A stretch of DNA of 64,000 nt from Klebsiella ornithinolytica NBRC 105727 = ATCC 31898 (GTDB lineage: Bacteria; Pseudomonadota; Gammaproteobacteria; Enterobacterales; Enterobacteriaceae): NCBI RefSeq assembly GCF_001598295.1, contig NZ_BCYR01000001.1, positions 744,001 through 808,000 of the forward strand, in the 5' to 3' direction. Position 1 is the first letter of the stretch; every line of letters begins with the position of its first letter. Positions 53,120 to 64,000 of this stretch are shown in pieces. The notes under the pieces are model-generated. The model searched no databases and was not told the DNA's origin. It was given only the letters and a program-made list of their open reading frames with translations. Position numbers and translations under genes: made by a program.

Positions 53120-54409
53120 TCAATGTTTTACTTCTTCACTGTCGGCGGCATCCAGCACAACCTCTTCCGGACGCAGGACGCTGATCAGTTTGAAAATCAG
53201 ACTCAGACCCACGCCAACAATTGTCGCCAGCGCCATGCCTTTCAGCTCCGCCGCACCAATGTGCACTTTCGCGCCGCTGACGCCAATGATCAGAATCACA
53301 GAGGTCAGAATCAAATTCTGCGCCTTGTTGTAGTCCACTTTCGATTCGATCAGGACGCGAATACCGGAGGCGCCAATCACCCCGTACAGCAGCAGCGAAA
53401 CGCCGCCCATCACCGGCAGCGGGATAATCTGAATCGCAGCCGCCAGTTTCCCTACGCAGGAGAGCAGAATCGCGAAGATTGCCGCGCCGCCGATAACCCA
53501 GGTACTGTAGACACGGGTGATCGCCATAACGCCGATGTTCTCGCCATAAGTGGTGTTGGGCGTCGAACCAAAGAAGCCGGAGATCATCGTCGACAGGCCG
53601 TTAGCAAACATCGAACGATGCAGCCCGGGATCGCGGATCAGATCTTTTTTAACGATATTCGCCGTCACCACCAGGTGGCCGACGTGCTCGGCAATCACCA
53701 CCAGCGCAGCGGGCAGAATGGTGAAGATAGCAAACCATTCAAAGCGCGGGGTGTAGAACGTCGGCAGGGCAAACCAGTGCGCCTCGGCGATCGGCGTAGT
53801 GTCGACAACGCCCATCACGAAAGAGAGCGCGTAGCCGACCAGCACGCCGATCAAAATCGGGATAATGGCCATGAAACCGCGAAACAGCACCGAACCGAAG
53901 ACCGTCACCGCCAGCGTCACCATCGAAATAATGATGGTTTTGCTGTCCGGCGATTGCCCGTCAGCCGGCAGCAGGCCAGCCATATTGGCAGCGACGCCCG
54001 CCAGTTCGAGGCCGATAACCGCGACAATGGCCCCCATAGCCGCCGGCGGGAACATCACGTCCAGCCAGCCGGTGCCGGCTTTTTTGACAATAAAGGAGAC
54101 GATGCAGAACAGAGCGCCGCACATAATGAAGCCACCCAGCGCCACCTCATACCCCAGCGGCAGCAGCAGCAACACCGGGGATATAAATGCGAAGCTCGAT
54201 CCGAGATAGGCCGGGATTTTTCCCTTACAGATGAAAAGATACAGCAATGTCCCAATGCCGTTAAACAGCAGGACGGTAGCCGGGTTGATATGAAACAGAA
54301 CGGGCACCAGAACCGTTGCGCCAAACATAGCGAACAGATGCTGCAAACTCAGTGGGATAGTCTGTAAAAGCGGCGGTCTTTCACTCACCCCGATTGCGCG
54401 GCGCGTCAT
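53120..54409 (-). CDS. uraA: Uracil:proton symporter UraA
   Basis: UraA takes up uracil using the proton gradient. The 429-residue NCS2 family protein has 14 membrane segments. Signature motifs include the VVIAEHVGHLVVTANIV region (about 238-254, with the conserved Glu that binds uracil), and SGFFGSTPNTTYGENIGVMA (about 284-303). It is downstream of upp, whose product uses uracil, with an intrinsic terminator between that may attenuate it. Confidence 0.97.
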   Translation of the reverse strand: MTRRAIGVSERPPLLQTIPLSLQHLFAMFGATVLVPVLFHINPATVLLFNGIGTLLYLFICKGKIPAYLGSSFAFISPVLLLLPLGYEVALGGFIMCGALFCIVSFIVKKAGTGWLDVMFPPAAMGAIVAVIGLELAGVAANMAGLLPADGQSPDSKTIIISMVTLAVTVFGSVLFRGFMAIIPILIGVLVGYALSFVMGVVDTTPIAEAHWFALPTFYTPRFEWFAIFTILPAALVVIAEHVGHLVVTANIVKKDLIRDPGLHRSMFANGLSTMISGFFGSTPNTTYGENIGVMAITRVYSTWVIGGAAIFAILLSCVGKLAAAIQIIPLPVMGGVSLLLYGVIGASGIRVLIESKVDYNKAQNLILTSVILIIGVSGAKVHIGAAELKGMALATIVGVGLSLIFKLISVLRPEEVVLDAADSEEVKH

Positions 54410-54460
54410 AGCGTTTTCCTCTAAGAGTCGTTTATTAGTTTCTGTGAGTTTGTTTTATTC

Positions 54461-54490
54461 AAAAAAAAGCCGACTCTTAAAGTCGGCTTC
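54461..54490 (-). terminator. Intrinsic terminator/attenuator between upp and uraA
   Basis: On the minus strand AAGCCGACT...AGTCGGCTT is followed by an eight-base T-run. It lies 16 bases after the upp stop and would reduce transcription into uraA. Confidence 0.88.
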
Positions 54491-54505
54491 TTATTATCTA
54501 TGTAA

Positions 54506-55132
54506 TCACTTGGTACCAAAAATCTTATCGCCGGCATCGCCGAGCCCCGGAATAATGTATCCGTGCTCGTTGAGGCCCTGGTCAATGGATGCGGTATACA
54601 TCTCAACATCCGGATGCGCTTTCTCCAGCGCGGCAATCCCTTCCGGCGCCGCCACCAGAACCAGCACCTTAATGCTGGAGCAGCCCGCTTTTTTCAGCAG
54701 GTCGATAGTGGCGATCATCGAACCACCGGTTGCCAGCATCGGGTCAACCACCAGCGCCATGCGTTCGTCGATATTCGACACCAGCTTCTGGAAATAAGGA
54801 ACCGGCTCCAGCGTCTCTTCGTCACGATAGATCCCTACCACGCTGATACGCGCGCTCGGTACGTGCTCCAGAACCCCTTCCATCATCCCCAGACCGGCGC
54901 GCAGAATCGGCACAACGGTGATTTTCTTCCCTTTGATCTGCTCGATTTCTACCGGACCATTCCAGCCCTCGATGGTGACTTTCTCTGTCTCCAGATCGGC
55001 AGTGGCTTCATAAGTCAGCAAGCTACCTACCTCTGAGGCAAGTTCACGGAAGCGTTTGGTGCTGATGTCGTGCTCACGCATCAGGCCCAGCTTGTGTTTG
55101 ACGAGCGGGTGTTTCACTTCCACAATCTTCAT
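54506..55132 (-). CDS. upp: Uracil phosphoribosyltransferase Upp
   Basis: Upp makes UMP from uracil and PRPP. The ATG at 55132 gives 208 residues starting [20 protein letters not shown]; earlier codons of the frame are not conserved. The PRPP loop [14 protein letters not shown] (about 130-143) and uracil-binding C-terminus [16 protein letters not shown] are complete. It heads upp-uraA. Confidence 0.98.
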   Translation of the reverse strand: MKIVEVKHPLVKHKLGLMREHDISTKRFRELASEVGSLLTYEATADLETEKVTIEGWNGPVEIEQIKGKKITVVPILRAGLGMMEGVLEHVPSARISVVGIYRDEETLEPVPYFQKLVSNIDERMALVVDPMLATGGSMIATIDLLKKAGCSSIKVLVLVAAPEGIAALEKAHPDVEMYTASIDQGLNEHGYIIPGLGDAGDKIFGTK

Positions 55133-55269
55133 TCTCTTTCTCCTCTGAGGGGCAGCCACAAAAAAAATCGCGGGATTATACCGCTTTTTTCCATTTGCGC
55201 CATAGCCGATATGTTTGACCGGGATCAACCAAAATGCTTTGCGCTGCCTGAGCCAGTATAAAACAAAAT

Positions 55270-55292
55270 AAAAAAACCCCGCACAGGCGGGG
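55270..55292 (-). terminator. Intrinsic terminator after the GH1 gene
   Basis: On the minus strand ACCCCGC...GCGGGGT is followed by a T-run, about 25 bases after the GH1 stop. It separates this pair of genes from upp. Confidence 0.88.
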
Positions 55293-55315
55293 TCACACAA
55301 GGCTTGAGGGGTGTT

Positions 55316-59591
<4,276 letters not shown>

Positions 59592-59597
59592 TCATCA

Positions 59598-59629
59598 GCG
59601 CCTCCGGCACTCGCCAGAGGCGCATTTTA
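59598..59629 (+). terminator. Terminator after purN
   Basis: GCGCCTC/GAGGCGC stem with a short T-rich tail (ATTTTAT), seven bases after the purN stop. Confidence 0.8.
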
Positions 59630-59774
59630 TCGGTTCAGCCTCAGCCGCTTTCCCTCTGTTTTGTTTAAATCAGCGATGATTTTTGCCCGGTTTATCTCCA
59701 GGCACAGCCTCGTTTTGCACACAATATCGGCACTTGCTCGCCACCGTTTTTGTTCACAGCAGATTGAAAGAAAA

Positions 59775-59794
59775 CTGTCATACTTCTTTGACAT
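59775..59794 (+). promoter_or_regulatory. Possible PhoB box upstream of ppk
   Basis: CTGTCATACTTCTTTGACAT has one perfect PhoB half-site (CTGTCAT) and a weaker second one. It is about 70 bases before ppk. E. coli ppk-ppx is under phosphate control, which makes this plausible; the second half-site is poor. Confidence 0.4.
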
Positions 59795-59864
59795 AGTTGG
59801 ACATTCAATGGCAAAGCTCGCCATAATGAAAAAGCAACATCAATCAACCGGAGTGTGAGTTGTA

Positions 59865-61925
59865 ATGGGCCAGGAAAAGCTATATATCGAGAAAGAACTC
59901 AGCTGGTTGTCCTTTAACGAACGCGTACTTCAGGAAGCGGCGGATAAAAGCAATCCACTGATTGAGCGCATGCGCTTTTTGGGCATCTACTCCAACAACC
60001 TCGATGAATTTTATAAAGTGCGCTTCGCTGAACTTAAGCGCCGTATCATAATTAGCGAAGAACAAGGGAGTACCGCCCATTCTCGCCATTTGTTAGGCAA
60101 AATTCAGGCCCGCGTTCTGAAGGCCGATCAGGAATTTGACAGCCTGTATAATGAGCTGCTGCTGGAGATGGCGCGTAACCAGATCTTTTTGATCAATGAA
60201 CGCCAGCTTTCGGTGAATCAGCAGTCCTGGCTACGCAACTATTTTAAACAGTACCTGCGTCAGCACATCACCCCGATCCTGATTAACCCAGAAACGGATC
60301 TGATCCAGTTCCTGAAAGATGATTACACCTATCTGGCGGTCGAAATCATCCGCGGGGAAACCATCAATTACGCCCTGCTGGAGATTCCGTCAGATAAAGT
60401 CCCGCGGTTTGTCAATCTGCCGCCGGAAGCACCGCGTCGCCGCAAACCAATGATCCTGCTTGATAACATCCTGCGTTACTGCCTGGATGATATCTTTAAA
60501 GGCTTCTTTGACTACGATGCGCTGAACGCCTACTCGATGAAAATGACCCGCGACGCCGAGTACGATCTGGTGCACGAGATGGAGTCGAGCCTGATGGAGC
60601 TGATGTCTTCGAGTCTGAAGCAGCGTCTGACGGCGGAACCGGTGCGTTTTGTTTATCAGCGCGATATGCCGGACACCATGGTGGAAATGCTGCGCGAGAT
60701 GTTCTCCATTTCACGCTACGATTCAATGCTGCCAGGCGGGCGCTATCATAATTTTAAAGACTTTATCGGCTTCCCGAACGTCGGTAAGGCCAATCTGGTC
60801 AACAAGCCGCTGCCGCGCCTGCGCCACACCTGGTTTGATAAGTTCCGCAACGGGTTTGACGCTATTCGCGAACGCGACGTGCTGCTGTACTACCCGTATC
60901 ATACCTTTGAGCACGTGCTGGAGCTGCTGCGCCAGGCCTCATTCGATCCGAGCGTGCTGGCAATCAAAATCAACATTTATCGCGTTGCCAAAGACTCACG
61001 GATCATCGATTCGATGATCCACGCAGCCCATAACGGCAAAAAAGTCACCGTGGTGGTGGAGCTTCAGGCGCGTTTCGACGAAGAAGCCAATATCCATTGG
61101 GCGAAGCGTCTGACCGAAGCCGGCGTCCACGTTATCTTCTCTGCGCCAGGGCTGAAAATTCACGCCAAGCTATTCCTGATCTCGCGTAAAGAGGGAGAGG
61201 AAGTCGTCCGCTACGCGCATATCGGGACCGGCAACTTCAACGAAAAAACCGCCCGTCTGTACACCGACTATTCGTTGCTGACGGCAGATGCACGTATCAC
61301 CAATGAAGTGCGCCGCGTCTTTAACTTTATCGAAAATCCATATCGCCCGGTGAGCTTCGATTACCTGCTGGTTTCGCCGCAGAACTCGCGCCGCCTGCTG
61401 TATGAAATGATCGACAGAGAAATCGCCAACGCCCAGAACGGTCAGCCTTCTGGCATCACGCTGAAGCTGAATAACCTGGTTGATAAAGGACTGGTGGATC
61501 GACTTTATGCCGCGTCAAGCTCCGGGGTTCCCGTTAACCTGTTGATTCGCGGCATGTGCTCTTTGATTCCTGGGCTGGAAGGGATCAGCGAAAATATTCG
61601 CGTCACCAGTATCGTCGATCGTTTCCTTGAGCACGACCGCGTCTATGTTTTCGAAAACGGCGGCGACAAACAGGTTTGGCTCTCCTCTGCTGACTGGATG
61701 ACGCGCAATATTGATTACCGTATTGAGGTCGCCGCGCCGCTGCTGGATCCGCGGTTGAAGCAGCGCGTACTGGATATTTTTGATCTCTTATTCAACGATA
61801 CGGTCAAAGCACGCTATCTTGATAAAGAACTGAGTAATCGCTATGTGCCGCGCGGCAATCGCCGTAAAGTGCGCGCACAGCTGGCGATTTACGATTATCT
61901 CAAATCACTCGAACAACCCGACTAA
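59865..61925 (+). CDS. ppk: Polyphosphate kinase Ppk1
   Basis: Ppk1 builds inorganic polyphosphate from ATP at the inner membrane. The 686-residue protein has N, H, C1 and C2 domains. The phospholipase-D-like C1 motif [13 protein letters not shown] carries the phosphorylated histidine (about residue 435); [19 protein letters not shown] follows, and the second histidine is in [14 protein letters not shown] (about 592). It starts after GGAGTG and is three bases upstream of ppx. Confidence 0.97.
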   Translation: MGQEKLYIEKELSWLSFNERVLQEAADKSNPLIERMRFLGIYSNNLDEFYKVRFAELKRRIIISEEQGSTAHSRHLLGKIQARVLKADQEFDSLYNELLLEMARNQIFLINERQLSVNQQSWLRNYFKQYLRQHITPILINPETDLIQFLKDDYTYLAVEIIRGETINYALLEIPSDKVPRFVNLPPEAPRRRKPMILLDNILRYCLDDIFKGFFDYDALNAYSMKMTRDAEYDLVHEMESSLMELMSSSLKQRLTAEPVRFVYQRDMPDTMVEMLREMFSISRYDSMLPGGRYHNFKDFIGFPNVGKANLVNKPLPRLRHTWFDKFRNGFDAIRERDVLLYYPYHTFEHVLELLRQASFDPSVLAIKINIYRVAKDSRIIDSMIHAAHNGKKVTVVVELQARFDEEANIHWAKRLTEAGVHVIFSAPGLKIHAKLFLISRKEGEEVVRYAHIGTGNFNEKTARLYTDYSLLTADARITNEVRRVFNFIENPYRPVSFDYLLVSPQNSRRLLYEMIDREIANAQNGQPSGITLKLNNLVDKGLVDRLYAASSSGVPVNLLIRGMCSLIPGLEGISENIRVTSIVDRFLEHDRVYVFENGGDKQVWLSSADWMTRNIDYRIEVAAPLLDPRLKQRVLDIFDLLFNDTVKARYLDKELSNRYVPRGNRRKVRAQLAIYDYLKSLEQPD

Positions 61926-61928
61926 CCT

Positions 61929-63467
61929 ATGCCAATAAACGAAAAAACCCCTCGTCCGCAGGAGTTCGCTGCGGTCGACCTTGGTTCAAACAGTTTTCAT
62001 ATGGTGATCGCCCGCGTCGTCGACGGAGCCATGCAGATCATCGGTCGCCTGAAACAGCGGGTTCACCTGGCCGATGGACTGGATGAAAACTCCGTGCTCA
62101 GCGAAGAGGCGATCGCCCGTGGGCTCAATTGCCTGTCGCTGTTTGCCGAACGCCTGCAGGGTTTTTCTCCCTCCAGCGTCTGCATCGTCGGGACACACAC
62201 CTTACGTCAGGCCGCCAACGCCGCGGAATTTCTCAAGCGCGCGGAAAAGGTGATTCCCTATCCGATAGAGATAATCTCCGGTAACGAAGAAGCGCGCCTG
62301 ATCTTTATGGGCGTCGAACATACGCAGCCGGAACGTGGCCGTAAGCTGGTCATTGATATCGGCGGTGGTTCGACGGAGCTGGTGATTGGCGAGGATTTCG
62401 AACCGCGTCTGGTTGAGAGCCGTCGTATGGGCTGCGTCAGCTTCTCGCAGATCTATTTCCCCGGCGGCACCATCAACAAAGAGAATTTCCAGCGCGCGCG
62501 TCTGTCGGCGGTGCAGAAGCTGGAAACGCTGGCGTGGCAGTTCCGCATCCAGGGCTGGAATGTGGCGCTGGGCGCATCCGGCACCATTAAAGCTGCGCAG
62601 GAAGTGCTGGTCGCCATGGGTGAGAAAGATGGTTTTATCACCCCGGAACGCCTTGAAATGCTGGTGGATGAAGTGTTGAAGTATAAAAACTTTGACGCGC
62701 TCAGCCTGCCGGGTCTGTCGGAAGAACGCAAAGCGGTGTTTGCTCCTGGGCTGGCTATCCTCTGCGGCGTTTTCGATGCGCTGGCGATCAAAGAGCTGCG
62801 CTTGTCCGATGGCGCGCTGCGTGAAGGCGTGCTGTATGAGATGGAGGGACGTTTTCGCCATCAGGATATCCGCAGCCGCACCGCGCAAAGTCTGGCAAAC
62901 CAGTACAACATTGACCGTGAGCAGGCGCGTCGGGTACTGGAAACGACCACCCATATATTCGAACAGTGGCAGGAACAGAACCCCAAACTGGACAACCCGA
63001 ATCTGTCGGCGTTGCTGAAATGGGCGGTAATGCTGCACGAAGTGGGGCTGAATATTAACCACAGCGGAATGCACCGCCACTCGGCTTATATTCTGCAAAA
63101 CAGCGATTTGCCGGGCTTCAATCAGGAGCAGCAGATGCTGATGGCTACGCTGGTTCGCTATCACCGTAAAGCGATCAAACTGGATGATTTGCCCCGCTTT
63201 ACGCTGTTTAAGAAAAAGCAGTTTCTGCCGCTCATTCAGCTTTTACGCCTGGGTATTTTGCTGAATAACCAGCGTCAGGCGACCACCACACCGCCCACGC
63301 TCAGGCTGAAGACCGAAGCCAATCACTGGACGCTGATCTTCCCGCATGACTGGTTCAGCCAGAATGCGCTGGTGCTGCTCGATCTGGAAAAAGAGCAGCA
63401 GTACTGGGAAGGCGTGCCTGACTGGCTGTTGAAAATCGCCGAAGAAGAGCCTGAAAGCAAAAACTAG
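61929..63467 (+). CDS. ppx: Exopolyphosphatase Ppx
   Basis: Ppx removes terminal phosphates from polyphosphate, opposing Ppk. The 512-residue protein has the ASKHA motifs [17 protein letters not shown] (about 14-30) and [16 protein letters not shown] (about 140), then HD-like C-terminal helices from about 310 with [15 protein letters not shown]. It is translated just after ppk, as in E. coli, so the two opposing enzymes share one message. Confidence 0.97.
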   Translation: MPINEKTPRPQEFAAVDLGSNSFHMVIARVVDGAMQIIGRLKQRVHLADGLDENSVLSEEAIARGLNCLSLFAERLQGFSPSSVCIVGTHTLRQAANAAEFLKRAEKVIPYPIEIISGNEEARLIFMGVEHTQPERGRKLVIDIGGGSTELVIGEDFEPRLVESRRMGCVSFSQIYFPGGTINKENFQRARLSAVQKLETLAWQFRIQGWNVALGASGTIKAAQEVLVAMGEKDGFITPERLEMLVDEVLKYKNFDALSLPGLSEERKAVFAPGLAILCGVFDALAIKELRLSDGALREGVLYEMEGRFRHQDIRSRTAQSLANQYNIDREQARRVLETTTHIFEQWQEQNPKLDNPNLSALLKWAVMLHEVGLNINHSGMHRHSAYILQNSDLPGFNQEQQMLMATLVRYHRKAIKLDDLPRFTLFKKKQFLPLIQLLRLGILLNNQRQATTTPPTLRLKTEANHWTLIFPHDWFSQNALVLLDLEKEQQYWEGVPDWLLKIAEEEPESKN

Positions 63468-63473
63468 TCCCGA

Positions 63474-63496
63474 GGCCGGGTTGCTCTCACCCGGCC
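63474..63496. terminator. Hairpin between convergent ppx and yfgF
   Basis: A perfect 8-base stem GGCCGGGT/ACCCGGCC with a 7-base loop lies 6 bases after ppx. A pyrimidine-rich stretch follows but no clean T-run. Confidence 0.55.
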
Positions 63497-63509
63497 CGCT
63501 TCTTCCCCA

Positions 63510-64000
63510 TCAGCTCGCTTCAGCCGTTACCGCCGTCACCAGAGACGCCAGTGGAACCGGCTGGCCAATCTCGTACCCCTGCAGATAATCAATCCCCAAT
63601 GACAGCGCCGCCTGTCGAATCTCCGGCGTTTCCACACACTCCGCCACCACCTGCATATTCTTCATCCGCGCCAGATGGCAAATCGATGCCACGACCTGGT
63701 AATCAAGACTGCTGGAGTGCAAATTACGAATAAAGCTACCGTCAATCTTCAGCAGATCAACGTTCAGCGTTTTCAGGCGCGCGTAGCTGGCGTAGCCGGT
63801 ACCAAAGTCATCGATCGCCACCCGACATCCCAGCGCCTGCAAATGCGCCAGCGTTTGCCGTGCCTGCTCAGGGTTGCTGAGCGAGTGGTTTTCCGTTAAC
63901 TCAAATAATAACTGCCACGGTTCAACATGATACTGCGCCAGCAGCCGCTCCACTTCGCCGGGAAACTGGCTCCGGCTGACGGAGACCGGCGAAAGATTCA
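63510..64000 (-). CDS. yfgF: Cyclic di-GMP phosphodiesterase YfgF, C-terminal part (partial)
   Basis: The frame is open to the window edge, leaving about 163 C-terminal codons. It is the second half of an EAL domain: ELTEN (equivalent to the ExTE motif), AIDDFGTGYASYARLKTL with the DDFGTG loop, LLKIDGSFIRNL with the catalytic lysine, and VVAECVETPEIRQAA with the final metal-binding glutamate. These residues suggest an active phosphodiesterase. Its place after ppx matches E. coli yfgF, a 747-residue protein whose N-terminal membrane and GGDEF-like parts would lie beyond 64000. Confidence 0.88.
   Translation of the reverse strand, partial: NLSPVSVSRSQFPGEVERLLAQYHVEPWQLLFELTENHSLSNPEQARQTLAHLQALGCRVAIDDFGTGYASYARLKTLNVDLLKIDGSFIRNLHSSSLDYQVVASICHLARMKNMQVVAECVETPEIRQAALSLGIDYLQGYEIGQPVPLASLVTAVTAEAS

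Noticed and set aside
53123-54367. 414-codon plus-strand open frame opposite uraA
   Set aside because: Antisense to a membrane protein gene; hydrophobic codons read backwards give the Asn/Gln/His/Arg-rich product seen here.
62202-63164. 320-codon minus-strand open frame opposite ppx
   Set aside because: No motif; a shadow frame of ppx.

Overview
The window is a stretch of enterobacterial chromosome. Gene order and protein sequence follow the E. coli/Salmonella segment from yfeR to yfgF (yfeR-yfeH-ypeB-ligA-zipA-cysZ-cysK-ptsHI-crr-pdxK ... cysMAWTP ... purMN-ppk-ppx-yfgF). Most products are close to E. coli length with family motifs intact. High GC, a bglK-type beta-glucoside kinase, a ptsJ/yfeJ locus and REP-type palindromes suggest the Klebsiella/Raoultella group; the genus is inferred. 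I see no tRNA, rRNA, insertion sequence, prophage or CRISPR array.

Region by region. (1) 1-5.8 kb: start of the LysR gene yfeR (cut by the window edge), a bile-acid-symporter-family protein, ypeB, NAD-dependent DNA ligase, the divisome anchor ZipA and the sulfate transporter CysZ. (2) 6-10 kb: cysK, then the sugar phosphotransferase operon ptsH-ptsI-crr. (3) 10-13.6 kb, accessory: pdxK plus a small unknown gene, divergent from ptsJ (MocR-like regulator), a class I glutamine amidotransferase (yfeJ) and a SnoaL-like gene. (4) 13.6-18.4 kb: cysM and the sulfate/thiosulfate ABC importer cysPTWA on the minus strand. (5) 18.7-23.2 kb: yfeX, yfeY, yfeZ, ypeA, amiA, hemF. (6) 23.3-35.1 kb: maeB, tktB, ypfG, nudK, aegA, acrD. 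(7) 35.2-41.3 kb: microprotein gene ypfM, yffB-dapE-ypfN, then an accessory AhpD-like gene with a tripartite tricarboxylate transporter (TctC-TctB-TctA type). (8) 41.3-47.8 kb, minus strand: ypfH, tmcA, ypfJ, purC, bamC, dapA. (9) 47.9-55.1 kb: gcvR, bcp, perM, bepA, yfgD, hda, uraA, upp. (10) 55.3-64 kb: a GH1 6-phospho-beta-glucosidase and beta-glucoside kinase pair, purM-purN, ppk-ppx, and the C-terminal part of the c-di-GMP phosphodiesterase gene yfgF.

How the genes work together. cysZ, cysPTWA, cysK and cysM take sulfur from uptake to cysteine. purC and purMN each have a near-perfect PurR operator and belong to purine synthesis; upp-uraA salvages uracil. The phosphotransferase operon provides the general sugar phosphorylation chain, while bglK plus the GH1 enzyme could process beta-disaccharides that entered without PTS phosphorylation. 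dapA and dapE feed lysine and peptidoglycan; bamC and bepA serve outer-membrane assembly; ppk and ppx make and degrade polyphosphate.

Differences from the E. coli K-12 order are mostly missing blocks at junctions: ucpA/murRQP/yfeW (cysP-yfeX), eut (hemF-maeB), talA (maeB-tktB), narQ (aegA-acrD) and hyf/focB (bcp-perM). Gains are the SnoaL gene next to yfeJ, the AhpD-TctCBA cluster, and the bglK/GH1 pair between upp and purM. Nothing proves a wholly new system; the two most worthwhile targets are the ptsJ-yfeJ-SnoaL / pdxK-small-ORF divergon and the AhpD-TctCBA cluster.
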